DNA of 29,389 bases from Bdellovibrionales bacterium (lineage in GTDB: Bacteria > Bdellovibrionota_G > JALEGL01 > JAGRAY01). A program made the translations under genes and the position numbers. Location: NCBI GenBank assembly GCA_020434375.1, contig JAGRAY010000004.1, forward strand, positions 1-29,389. The letters are read 5' to 3'. The notes under the pieces are model-generated. The model ran no database searches and was not told the DNA's origin. It saw only the letters and a list, made by a program, of their open reading frames with translations. Of this stretch, positions 1 through 6,947 are shown piece after piece; position 1 is the first letter of the stretch, and each line of letters starts with the position of its first letter.

Positions 1-1
1 C

Positions 2-88
2 GAGCGCGTATTTAAGGTAACCAAAAGATTTCACAAAGATGTTAAACAGTTATTAAGTAGGCTACATGACCTCACCCTACGCGATTGA
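2..88 (+). CDS. C-terminal end of a HEPN-like partner protein (partial)
   Basis: An open frame enters from the left edge and stops at a TGA at 86-88, giving 28 residues that end in KRFHKDVKQLLSRLHDLTLRD. The stop overlaps the start of the next gene, a minimal nucleotidyltransferase, by 23 nt. In HEPN/MNT toxin-antitoxin pairs the HEPN gene commonly sits directly beside the nucleotidyltransferase gene and ends in an amphipathic helix of this kind. The assignment rests on that context and helix character, because the HEPN RX4-6H motif would lie outside the window. It could be another protein. Confidence 0.4.
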   Translation, partial: ERVFKVTKRFHKDVKQLLSRLHDLTLRD

Positions 89-365
89 TGAACGAGATAA
101 GCTATGGATAGCGCAGGTTATTCGCGCTTACCTTCCCAAATGCAAAATTCTGGCATTTGGGTCTCGAATTCAGGGAAATGCGCGGAAGTACTCAGATCTT
201 GACTTAGCGATTGACTGCAAAAAACTCGTGCCTCTTCTCGAACTTGGTCACTTAAGAGAAGTATTTTCAGAATCTAATCTCTTGTTCAAAGTTGATCTTG
301 TGGATTTTCAATCGGTCGATCCGAACTTTCAGCAAATTATCCAAAATACCTCTCAAGAGTGGTAG
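66..365 (+). CDS. MNT-type minimal nucleotidyltransferase (HEPN/MNT antitoxin-like)
   Basis: This 99-residue protein is a single minimal nucleotidyltransferase domain. It has the signature GSR at residues 32-34 followed by SDLDLAID, whose D44 and D46 are the two metal-binding acids of the pol-beta fold. A likely third carboxylate lies in VDLVD near residue 77. Length and motif spacing fit the MNT family. In HEPN/MNT modules this enzyme transfers AMP to a tyrosine of the HEPN RNase toxin and so neutralises it. The gene starts inside the end of an upstream frame that looks like the HEPN partner. No strong ribosome binding site precedes the ATG, so translational coupling is likely. The family is secure; the toxin-antitoxin role is inferred from context. 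Confidence 0.8.
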   Translation: MTSPYAIDERDKLWIAQVIRAYLPKCKILAFGSRIQGNARKYSDLDLAIDCKKLVPLLELGHLREVFSESNLLFKVDLVDFQSVDPNFQQIIQNTSQEW

Positions 366-381
366 GGTATCAGGAAATTCT

Positions 382-477
382 ATGACAGAAACCCAAGAAC
401 GCGTCATCGCATTTTTAAACAATGAGGCCCCAAAACATCTGTACAAGAAACTTTTAGATTTTCATCAAACGACATAG
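382..477 (+). CDS. Possible 31-residue peptide downstream of the MNT gene
   Basis: A 31-codon frame starts with ATG at 382, with an AGGAAA ribosome-binding-like sequence six bases upstream and 16 nt after the nucleotidyltransferase stop. It encodes a helical, charged peptide beginning MTETQERVIAFLNNEAP. I do not recognise it. It may be a small third gene of the HEPN/MNT unit, the remnant of a longer decayed gene, or chance. The good ribosome binding site is the only positive evidence. Confidence 0.3.
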   Translation: MTETQERVIAFLNNEAPKHLYKKLLDFHQTT

Positions 478-495
478 CTTCAAATATTCGACGTG

Positions 496-1302
496 TTAGT
501 ATTTATGTTCCAAGCGAATCTTGGCAATAGCGTCAAGCATGTCTTGATGCACGAGACCATTAGTGGCTAGCATTTCACCACGCCATAAATTTTTGATAGG
601 TTCTCCAGAAAAATCAGTAGCTTTTCCACCGGCTTCTTCAACCAAAAGCATACCGGCAGCGATATCCCATGGCTTGAGTGAAAGCTCCCAATAACCATCA
701 AATCGTCCGCTGGCTATGCAGGCTAAATCGTATGTGGCAGCGCCGGGACGTCGAACAGTTATTGAATTCATTTCAAAATAGTTGAAGTAGTCGAGATTAT
801 TTTCTTTAAGCGTCTTTTTTTCATAGGGGAAACCCGTGGCCAAGACGGATTTTGACAATGAGGCCATACTAGACACCTGAATAGATCGACCGTTGAGAAA
901 CGCCCCTTCAGATCGCTTTACAATAAATTGTTCGTGTAATAAAGGCAGATGAATGAGTCCAAACATGGTTTGATGATCGTCAACGAACGCGATCGATGTC
1001 GAAAAAATAGGAAAATGGTGAGCATAATTGGTCGTGCCATCAATAGGATCAATGATCCACAAAGGTCCCTCAAGTTTTGCATCGTGGCCTACGTCATGTT
1101 CTTCCGCCAATACATTGTGACTTGGAAATTCTTTCTGGATGAGTTCTACAATGGCTTCCTGTGACTCGATGTCAGCTTTGGTGACCAAATTGGTCTCACC
1201 CTTGTATTGAATATCAAATCCAGATTGCAAATAATGAGTTTGTATTTTCGATGCTTTTTCAGCGGCGCGAATGGCCGTGCGCTCTATATCCTTTAGTTTC
1301 AT
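496..1302 (-). CDS. suhB: Inositol-1-monophosphatase family protein (SuhB/IMPase)
   Basis: This 268-residue protein has the complete metal-dependent IMPase signature set. AEEHD (residues 66-70) supplies the first metal ligand. WIIDPIDGTTNYAHHFP (82-98) is motif A, with the catalytic D85, D88 and GTT. WDIAAGMLLVEEAGG near residue 213 is motif B. Length is normal for SuhB (about 265-270). Enzymes of this family hydrolyse myo-inositol-1-phosphate or related sugar phosphates in the cytoplasm; in enterobacteria SuhB also works as a transcription antitermination factor, which cannot be judged here. The gene is divergent from the sigma-54 activator, and a perfect 9-bp inverted repeat lies 16 nt upstream of its start. 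Substrate could also be fructose-1,6-bisphosphate or PAP. Confidence 0.9.
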   Translation of the reverse strand: MKLKDIERTAIRAAEKASKIQTHYLQSGFDIQYKGETNLVTKADIESQEAIVELIQKEFPSHNVLAEEHDVGHDAKLEGPLWIIDPIDGTTNYAHHFPIFSTSIAFVDDHQTMFGLIHLPLLHEQFIVKRSEGAFLNGRSIQVSSMASLSKSVLATGFPYEKKTLKENNLDYFNYFEMNSITVRRPGAATYDLACIASGRFDGYWELSLKPWDIAAGMLLVEEAGGKATDFSGEPIKNLWRGEMLATNGLVHQDMLDAIAKIRLEHKY

Positions 1303-1318
1303 AGGCGCATTGTGCGAA

Positions 1319-1340
1319 AACTAGACACATCTGTCTAGTT
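1319..1340. promoter_or_regulatory. Perfect 9-bp inverted repeat between divergent genes
   Basis: AACTAGACA and TGTCTAGTT are separated by CATC, giving a perfect dyad. It lies between the divergent phosphatase gene (start 1302, minus) and the sigma-54 activator (start 1438, plus). The position fits an operator for a dimeric regulator. There is no T-tract on either side, so it is not an intrinsic terminator. Which protein binds, if any, is unknown. Confidence 0.45.
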
Positions 1341-1437
1341 GAAAAATGACACTAAAAGTAGCCGACTGTAGTATGCCAAAACATACTGGGCAAAATTTAA
1401 GCAATAGGATACAATCACAGGTGGGAAATAATTCAGC

Positions 1438-3282
1438 ATGAATCAAGAAGTAGATCGTACATTACCAAAATTTATCGACAAATCGTCTAAGGGTGATGAC
1501 CAGGGAATTGTCCATGAAAAGTCATATTTGCTCGCTATTTCGGGTCCTTATGCGGGTACAGTTTTTACATTAGATGACGGAAGCATGGTGGCGGGCCGTG
1601 AGCCAGGCGCCGAAATTTTACTCAACGATACACAGGTTTCCCGAAAACATGCTGAATTTGTGACAGCCGAAGGTGAGACGAAAATTGTCGATCTCAATAG
1701 TACCAATGGTACTTTCGTCAATGGCGATCGCGTTGCGTTGGACTGCGTATTGGCTGAAGGAGATGAAATTCAGTTAGGCGTCAGTGTTTTTAGATTTTCA
1801 GTAATCAACCCAGTAGATGGTGGACGCCTTGGCCTTATTAGTCACGGTCATTTTGAAAATAGGCTGAGTGAAGAATTGGATCGTGCGCATCGCTACAAAA
1901 GACCTCTCTCTCTTTTAATGATCGGCATGAATGTCAAAGATGGTACAGAAGATCAAGAAAGTCATTTGAGACATTCCTATCCAAAAGTCGTAAACTATAT
2001 TCGAAAAATTATTCGTACCATGGATCTTCTCGCACACTATGGAAAGTACGAATTAGAACTCTTATTACCAGAAACTGAAAAAGAGGAAGCCCTAAAACTA
2101 GCAGAACGTATTACCGGAGAACGGTTTTTTGAAAAAACGGTTTTTCTTTCGGTGGGCTTGGCTTCTTTCCCATTGGATGGAACCACACGAGATACACTTA
2201 TTGAAAAATCTAGAAAGGCTCTACGAGAGGCCAGGCAGAATCCAAATGAACCGATTGTTCAGGTCAGAGATAATGTTCGGCGCATTCAAGTGTCTGATAC
2301 TGAAGTCATTATTAAAAGTGAAAAAATGCAGCAGCTTTTTGAGTTGGCTGAACGCATTGCCAAGTCAACCATTACCGTTTTGATTCAAGGTGAAACCGGC
2401 GTTGGAAAAGAAGTGATCGCAGAGTCTATTCATGGAAATAGCGATCGCAAATCAATGCCCTTGGTTTGTATCAACTGCGCAGCCTTGACTGAAACATTGC
2501 TTGAAAGTGAGCTTTTTGGGCACGAAAAAGGGGCGTTCACAGGTGCAGATAATTTAAAAATAGGCCTTTTTGAGTCTGCTGGAAGCGGCACGATCTTTCT
2601 TGATGAAGTAGGTGAAATGCCTTTAAAAACTCAGGCCAAACTTTTGCGTGTTCTGCAATCTAAAAAAATCATGCGTGTGGGTTCTAATCGCGAAATCGAT
2701 ACTGATGTACGTGTTGTCGCAGCTACGAACAGAAAATTGGAAGACCTAGTGGCGAAGTCTCAGTTTAGAGAAGATCTTTACTATAGACTTAATGCTGCAA
2801 CCATCACGGTCCCGCCTTTAAGAGAACGAAAAGACGAAATTCCCTACTTGGCTCAAGCCTTTATAGAAAGTGTTTGCCACGAAAATCGCATCAGCATGAA
2901 AGAAATTTCCCCCGACGCGATGGAGATGCTCTCACGTTATCATTGGCCAGGGAATATTCGAGAACTCAAAAATACCATTGAAAGAGCGGTGATCATTGCC
3001 GATGGGGATACGATTTATCCTGAATCAATTACCAATAAATTGAGTACTTCAATTGTGGAATATGCTGAACCTTCTAATCCTGAAGGATCGTTTGGCCAGA
3101 CCGTTGTTCCTGCTACGGCAATTGGCGATATGAAAGAAGTGGTTTCCAGTTACGAAAAAAATATTATCGTTCAGGCACTAAAACGCGCGAATTGGAATCA
3201 AACGAAAGCAGCCGATATGCTACAAATTCCACGAAGAACCCTCGTTTCAAAAATAAAAAAATACAAAATTAAGCGCTCCTAA
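1438..3282 (+). CDS. FHA / degenerate GGDEF / sigma-54 AAA+ / Fis-HTH transcriptional activator
   Basis: This 614-residue regulator has four domains in order. An FHA domain (about 30-122) carries GRE (53-55), SRKH (68-71) and LNSTNGTFVNG (86-96), the phosphothreonine-binding residues. A GGDEF-like fold (about 137-268) has YGKYELELLLPET where an active cyclase has GGDEF, so it should not make c-di-GMP. The sigma-54 AAA+ domain (about 285-520) has Walker A GETGVGKE (318-325), GAFTGAD (365-371), which contacts sigma-54, and Walker B IFLDEVGE. The C-terminus (about 575-614) is a Fis-type helix-turn-helix. It should activate RpoN-dependent promoters in response to Ser/Thr kinase signalling through the FHA domain. 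A GGTGGG ribosome binding site lies about 10 nt before the ATG. Its targets are not visible here. Confidence 0.93.
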   Translation: MNQEVDRTLPKFIDKSSKGDDQGIVHEKSYLLAISGPYAGTVFTLDDGSMVAGREPGAEILLNDTQVSRKHAEFVTAEGETKIVDLNSTNGTFVNGDRVALDCVLAEGDEIQLGVSVFRFSVINPVDGGRLGLISHGHFENRLSEELDRAHRYKRPLSLLMIGMNVKDGTEDQESHLRHSYPKVVNYIRKIIRTMDLLAHYGKYELELLLPETEKEEALKLAERITGERFFEKTVFLSVGLASFPLDGTTRDTLIEKSRKALREARQNPNEPIVQVRDNVRRIQVSDTEVIIKSEKMQQLFELAERIAKSTITVLIQGETGVGKEVIAESIHGNSDRKSMPLVCINCAALTETLLESELFGHEKGAFTGADNLKIGLFESAGSGTIFLDEVGEMPLKTQAKLLRVLQSKKIMRVGSNREIDTDVRVVAATNRKLEDLVAKSQFREDLYYRLNAATITVPPLRERKDEIPYLAQAFIESVCHENRISMKEISPDAMEMLSRYHWPGNIRELKNTIERAVIIADGDTIYPESITNKLSTSIVEYAEPSNPEGSFGQTVVPATAIGDMKEVVSSYEKNIIVQALKRANWNQTKAADMLQIPRRTLVSKIKKYKIKRS

Positions 3283-3311
3283 TAAAGTAAATAATAATGA
3301 CTTTTCCCCCT

Positions 3312-3371
3312 ATGGGTAGACCCATGGGTATGAGGTTGAGAGGCACTATGTAAATCGTATGCCTCCTCAAC
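3312..3371. repeat. Two small inverted repeats after the activator gene
   Basis: ATGGGT (3312-3317) and ACCCAT (3320-3325) form a tight dyad with a 2-nt spacer. GTTGAGAGGC (3335-3344) can pair with GCCTCCTCAAC (3361-3371) through ten base pairs with one bulged C around a 16-nt loop. Neither is followed by a T-tract, so neither is a standard terminator. They begin the structured non-coding stretch that leads into the long palindrome at 3404. Confidence 0.5.
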
Positions 3372-3403
3372 GACTTGACTTTGTGGAGGTAGCGCTAAAC
3401 GGA

Positions 3404-3550
3404 CCAACTATAGTATTTTAAGTTTTAGTTGATACTGCTTAAATTTTGGAAGATTGACGTATGGCGACTTGGAGCGTAGCGACGGAGCCAGTAGGCAACT
3501 TCCAAAATTTACTTTTGTGTTTCAACTTACATTTAATTTACTATAACTGG
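3404..3550 (+). repeat. Long imperfect palindrome containing repeat copy 1 (core 3437-3513)
   Basis: The two halves of this 147-bp segment are complementary. CCAACTATAGTA (3404-3415) pairs with TACTATAACTGG (3539-3550) at 10 of 12 positions. TTAA.T.T.AGTTGA (3418-3432) pairs with 3522-3536, and AAATTTTGGAAG (3441-3452) pairs perfectly with CTTCCAAAATTT (3499-3510). Between them TTG.C (3454-3458) faces GGCAA (3494-3498). The tip contains GGAGCGTAGCGACGGAGCC. The core 3437-3513 recurs in inverted orientation at 29313-29389 with one difference (A at 3457, which breaks a pair that copy 2 keeps). No frame of useful length is present. It could be a small non-autonomous mobile element, a REP-like element, or a structured RNA. 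Confidence 0.85.
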
Positions 3551-3890
3551 CGCGGAAAGAGATTTTTGATAGATCCTTAAGTTTAGCGTTTGCGATGACG
3601 ATAATTTTTCTCATGAGACCGCCAACGACGAAGGTAGGAGTTTCTCGACAGCCTCTTAAAGAGTAAACCCTTGAAAAATGGTTTCAGTGAGTGAAGAGCT
3701 GTAAGCCAAACGTCTGAAAATCGAACGGCTACAACGAATGAAGTTTGCGATTCTCGTATGGTGTCAAATTGGATTCGAGGATCATCGCCCGCTCAAACGT
3801 TATTGTCCAACTCAGATGCCAGGAATGTTTCATGCAATCCAAATAGTGGAGATTAACGTTGGGTATGAATAATGGCGAGATGTTAGAAGG
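3551..3890. other. Gene-free stretch between palindrome and hicAB promoter
   Basis: I found no frame longer than about 30 codons with a plausible start in this stretch, and no recognisable RNA gene. Short frames near 3597 and 3757 lack ribosome binding sites. Base composition is like the surrounding genes rather than very AT-rich, so it may be a decayed gene, part of a larger repeat element, or an untranslated RNA. No recognised product can be assigned. Confidence 0.5.
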
Positions 3891-3921
3891 TTGCATAATA
3901 CCACATAAATGTGGTATTATG
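3891..3921 (+). promoter_or_regulatory. hicAB promoter with overlapping 13-bp-arm palindromic operator
   Basis: CATAATACCACAT (3894-3906) and ATGTGGTATTATG (3909-3921) form a perfect inverted repeat with a 2-nt spacer. A possible sigma-70 promoter is embedded in it: TTGCAT (3891-3896), an 18-nt spacer, and TATTAT (3915-3920). A dimeric repressor on the palindrome would cover both promoter elements. HicB proteins with a C-terminal DNA-binding domain autoregulate their operons in this way, and the HicB here has such a domain. Confidence 0.65.
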
Positions 3922-3940
3922 TGCTTTGCGGAGACGTGTC

Positions 3941-4126
3941 TTGCCTCTTAGTGGTAGGGAGATGCTTCAGCGATACTTGAAAAGTGGCTGGCAGAAACTC
4001 CGGCAAAAAGGCAGTCATGTCATTGTCAGAAAGGGTAAAAAGACCCAAGTGATACCTATGCATGATGAGCTGAAGAAGGGATTGGAAAACAAGCTTTTGA
4101 AAGATCTAGCAAAGGACGTTGATTAA
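3941..4126 (+). CDS. hicA: HicA-family mRNA interferase toxin
   Basis: I place the start at TTG 3941, preceded by GGAG with 7-nt spacing. This gives 61 residues beginning MPLSGREM, the usual HicA N-terminus; a longer GTG start at 3911 lies inside the operator and is unlikely. The protein has the HicA double-stranded RNA-binding fold: SGREMLQRYLKSGW (helix 1), GSHVIVRK with the catalytic histidine at residue 26, and PMHDELKKGL before the last helix. HicA toxins cleave mRNA without needing the ribosome. The stop overlaps the hicB start by 8 nt, giving coupled translation of toxin and antitoxin. The catalytic histidine is intact, so the toxin is probably functional. Confidence 0.88.
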   Translation: MPLSGREMLQRYLKSGWQKLRQKGSHVIVRKGKKTQVIPMHDELKKGLENKLLKDLAKDVD

Positions 4127-4559
4127 ATTGCGATATCATTTCAAAATACACAAAGAGGGGGAGGGCTATTGGGCCGAGTGTCTTGAACTCGAAGGCTGCT
4201 TGACCCAGGCCGAGACCCTCGACGAACTCCGAAAAAATATGGCTGAGGTTTTAAATACCTATTTAGACGAGCCAGAGTCGTCGCGGCAGATTTTTCCACT
4301 TCCGGGTAAGTATCGAGGACAAAATATTGAAAAGGTCGCAGTGCAGTCCAATGTGTTATTGGCAATGATTATTCGAATGGCTAGACTCCGGCAAAATTTG
4401 ACACAAAAAAAAGTTGCCGATCGTATGGGGGTTAAGTTGTACGCGTATCAAAGACTCGAATCCTCTAAACATGTAAACCCGACCTGGACCACGATTCAGA
4501 AACTGGTGCAAGCCATTCCGAAATTTCCGAAAGACTTGCTTTTGGAGGCACTTAGCTGA
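4119..4559 (+). CDS. hicB: HicB-family antitoxin with XRE-type helix-turn-helix
   Basis: The start is TTG 4119, inside the end of hicA and preceded by AAAGGAC. The 146-residue protein has an N-terminal HicB partial RNase-H-like fold (about 1-60), seen as GYWAECLELEGCLTQAETLDEL followed by a helix ending in LNTYLDEP (written here as two segments). A C-terminal HTH (about 80-140) contains RLRQNLTQKKVADRMGV and a recognition-helix-like YAYQRLESSK. The N-domain should mask the HicA active site, and the C-domain should bind the operator palindrome at 3894-3921. The gene order toxin then antitoxin is the usual one for hicAB. Confidence 0.88.
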   Translation: MIKLRYHFKIHKEGEGYWAECLELEGCLTQAETLDELRKNMAEVLNTYLDEPESSRQIFPLPGKYRGQNIEKVAVQSNVLLAMIIRMARLRQNLTQKKVADRMGVKLYAYQRLESSKHVNPTWTTIQKLVQAIPKFPKDLLLEALS

Positions 4560-4620
4560 AATGCATCTTTAGGTGCCAGACGTAGACAAGAATCAACCAA
4601 TGATGTTATGAGATGGAGCT

Positions 4621-5802
4621 ATGGATGCAACGATTCAAAATCCCATGGCGATATTGTCGATTTTCTTTTTGATCATCATATCGATTTTTCAACTCAATGC
4701 GCATCCCAGATTTGGACGACTTCTTAAGTATATTCCGCCGATTGCGTTTGCCTACTTTGTTCCTACCGCGTTGACGACCATGGGCATTTTGCCCGATCAA
4801 AACGAGCTCTACGGTTGGATTAAAACTTTTATGCTTCCGGTTGCGCTATTCTTGTTTACGATTGCACTTGATCTTAAAGCCATTATGCGGCTCGGGTTTA
4901 AAGCTGTTGTTATGATGGTGGCCGGTACCGCAGGTATTGTGATCGGAGGTCCAATTGCTTTACTCATTTTTAAAGCATGGCTTCCACAAGACGCTTGGAT
5001 GGGTATGGCTGCACTCTCGGGCAGTTGGATTGGGGGCGGCGCTAACTTTGTTGCCATCGGGCAGGCGGTTGGAGCTTCGCCTGGTATTATGGGACCGATT
5101 ATTGTTGTGGATACGGTGGTTGCTTCTACGCTTCTAGGTGTTTTGATTTATTTTGCTGGAAGGCACGAAGTTTTTGATCGATGGATGAAGGCTGACACAT
5201 CATCAATCACAGAGGTTCAAAATAAAATTGAGAAATTTCAAACGTCCGTTGCGAGAGTTTCATCTTTTAACGATTTGGTCACAATTATCGGGTTTGCATT
5301 TATTTTTACCTTTATATCTTTTTATTTGGGGAAATTGCTCCCTCCTATTCGTGATTTTGTTAATGCGGGCACGTGGCGGGTCATTCTTATTACAACTTTT
5401 GGGGTCCTTTTGTCCTTTACCAAGGCGCGAAACTACGAAGGAGCAGGTGCATCTAAGTTGGGCAATGTTGCTCTCTATCTATTGATTACAACCATTGGTG
5501 CTCAAGCTAATTTAAGAGGGCTCATCGAGTATCCGGTTTTGATTTTGGCAGGAGTTACATGGATTGCAGTTCATATTGTTATTTTGTTGATTGTGGCACG
5601 ATTGATAAGAGCGCCACTCTTCTTTTTGGCAGTGGGCTCTCAGGCCAATGTTGGTGGTGCTGCCTCTGCGCCTGTCGTTGCAGCAGCCTTTCATCCAGCA
5701 CTAGCACCAGTAGGTATTTTGTTGGCCATACTGGGCTACGTACTAGGAACTTATGCGGGTCTTATAACAGCTTACCTCTTGCGTATGGTCGCTGGAGGCT
5801 AG
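4621..5802 (+). CDS. DUF819 family polytopic membrane protein, putative transporter
   Basis: This 393-residue protein is almost entirely hydrophobic, with roughly 10-11 predicted membrane segments. Glycine-rich stretches such as GSWIGGGANFVAIGQA and GSQANVGGAASAPVVAAAF appear twice, in the two halves, which suggests an internal repeat. This pattern is that of the DUF819 (YjcL-like) family. Its function is not established, but the fold and duplicated glycine-rich re-entrant-like loops fit a secondary transporter. Only 3 nt separate its stop from the start of a dipeptide epimerase, and the epimerase ribosome binding site is inside this gene. Transport of dipeptides or peptidoglycan fragments is therefore a reasonable inference. 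The start has a GGAG close to the ATG. Confidence 0.85.
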   Translation: MDATIQNPMAILSIFFLIIISIFQLNAHPRFGRLLKYIPPIAFAYFVPTALTTMGILPDQNELYGWIKTFMLPVALFLFTIALDLKAIMRLGFKAVVMMVAGTAGIVIGGPIALLIFKAWLPQDAWMGMAALSGSWIGGGANFVAIGQAVGASPGIMGPIIVVDTVVASTLLGVLIYFAGRHEVFDRWMKADTSSITEVQNKIEKFQTSVARVSSFNDLVTIIGFAFIFTFISFYLGKLLPPIRDFVNAGTWRVILITTFGVLLSFTKARNYEGAGASKLGNVALYLLITTIGAQANLRGLIEYPVLILAGVTWIAVHIVILLIVARLIRAPLFFLAVGSQANVGGAASAPVVAAAFHPALAPVGILLAILGYVLGTYAGLITAYLLRMVAGG

Positions 5803-5805
5803 ATA

Positions 5806-6816
5806 TTGCCTCTTCGTTGGTCACTTTCTGAAAAATCATTTGAATTAACGCGCACTTGGTCGATCGCTCGAGGCTCAATGAGCTCCAAGACGATTTCTTT
5901 TGTGACGGTTTCAAATGGCACAACGAAAGGAATGGGGGAAGCGTCTTGTATGACCGGCTACCCATACACCCATCTCGATATTCGCAACCAATTTGAGGCG
6001 CTTGAAGCAATTCATTTTTTTGACGAGCTTACGAGTATTGAAGATCTCCATCGGCGCACTCGAGAAGAAAAAATTAGTCCGCCTCTTAGGTTTGCCATTG
6101 AAAGCGCGTGGGTTCACTATGAGTGCTTAGCTAAAGGTCAATCGCTTGCAGATTATCTAGGAGTTTCGCTTCCAGAAAAAATTCAAATTGGATATTCGAT
6201 TCCAATTGTTGATGATAAAAAAATCAACCAAGAAATTGAACGTGCGAAACCCTACGGTTTTATAAAAATTAAAGTTAACCAGAAAAACATGGTCGAGGTG
6301 GTTTTAAAAGTTGCAGACCAATTAAAGCAAGCTTTAATTGTAGATGCCAATGAGGCTTTTACGAATTCAGCTGACTTCGTCAAGGCAGTGGAACCACTAA
6401 GGCATTTAAATATCGCGTTTATAGAGCAACCATTTTCAAAAAAATATGAAGCACTCTATCAAGAAATATTTGGAAAAACCTTGGTTCCGATCGTTCTCGA
6501 TGAATCGATTGAAACAATGGATGATTACCTAAGACTCAAGCCATGGGTTGATGGTATTAACGTTAAGCTCCAAAAAACCGGAAGCTACTTTGAGGCGCTA
6601 AGACTGATGAAGATTGCAAAATCGGATCACAAATTGGTCATGTTAGGCTGTAGCCTGGAAACCTCTTTAGGAATATGGGGAGCCGCTCACTTGGCAGACT
6701 ATGCAGATTTCTGTGATCTGGATGGCGCCACGCTACTGGCAAACGAGCCATTTGGCTTAGTAGCGTATACGGAAGGGAGCCCTTATATGACTGTCCAAAA
6801 AGACCTCGTTTTCTAG
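5806..6816 (+). CDS. Dipeptide epimerase (L-Ala-D/L-Glu epimerase-like, enolase superfamily)
   Basis: The start is TTG 5806, placed by a GGAGG seven nt upstream. The 336-residue protein has the full muconate-lactonizing subgroup site: the KIK pair at 154-156, the metal ligands D180 (VDANEAF), E207 (IEQPF) and D232 (LDES), and the second catalytic lysine K254 (INVKLQKTG). Enzymes of this kind interconvert L-Ala-D-Glu and L-Ala-L-Glu during murein peptide recycling, or epimerise related dipeptides. The exact dipeptide cannot be read from the sequence. It is translationally coupled to the DUF819 membrane protein, which suggests uptake followed by epimerisation. No ligase-like or amidase gene for the pathway lies nearby. 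Confidence 0.88.
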   Translation: MPLRWSLSEKSFELTRTWSIARGSMSSKTISFVTVSNGTTKGMGEASCMTGYPYTHLDIRNQFEALEAIHFFDELTSIEDLHRRTREEKISPPLRFAIESAWVHYECLAKGQSLADYLGVSLPEKIQIGYSIPIVDDKKINQEIERAKPYGFIKIKVNQKNMVEVVLKVADQLKQALIVDANEAFTNSADFVKAVEPLRHLNIAFIEQPFSKKYEALYQEIFGKTLVPIVLDESIETMDDYLRLKPWVDGINVKLQKTGSYFEALRLMKIAKSDHKLVMLGCSLETSLGIWGAAHLADYADFCDLDGATLLANEPFGLVAYTEGSPYMTVQKDLVF

Positions 6817-6821
6817 AGCAC

Positions 6822-6851
6822 TTGACGCCCACCCTGCACAATCCGTATAAT
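6822..6851 (+). promoter_or_regulatory. Sigma-70-type promoter for the 6948-10829 gene run
   Basis: TTGACG (6822-6827) and TATAAT (6846-6851) are separated by 18 nt. The -10 is a perfect consensus match and the -35 matches five of six. Initiation would fall near 6858, leaving a leader of about 90 nt before the ATG at 6948, which has an AAAGGGGG ribosome binding site. It begins just after the epimerase stop and should drive the following same-strand genes. It is the clearest promoter in the window. Confidence 0.75.
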
Positions 6852-6947
6852 TAGAGTTGTGCTCGTTCATGCAGTATTCGGAATAGCGCAAAGTCTATTA
6901 ATTAAAATCAAGCCATTGATATTGTTTGTTTTTTTAAAGGGGGTTGT

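Noticed and set aside
2120..2160. Terminator-like hairpin with T-runs (AACGG-TTTTTT-GAAAAAACGG)
   Set aside because: It lies inside the open reading frame of the sigma-54 activator and is explained by coding sequence.
1838..2240. Active diguanylate cyclase in the sigma-54 activator
   Set aside because: The signature motif is replaced by GKYEL, so catalytic activity is not expected.
3760..3820. Segment resembling an integron attC site (GCTCAAACGTTATTG and flanks)
   Set aside because: No paired core sites, no integron integrase and no cassette array are visible; the resemblance is short.
3911..3940. Longer hicA beginning at GTG 3911
   Set aside because: The start lies inside the operator palindrome and lacks a ribosome binding site; TTG 3941 has GGAG at 7 nt and gives the normal HicA N-terminus.
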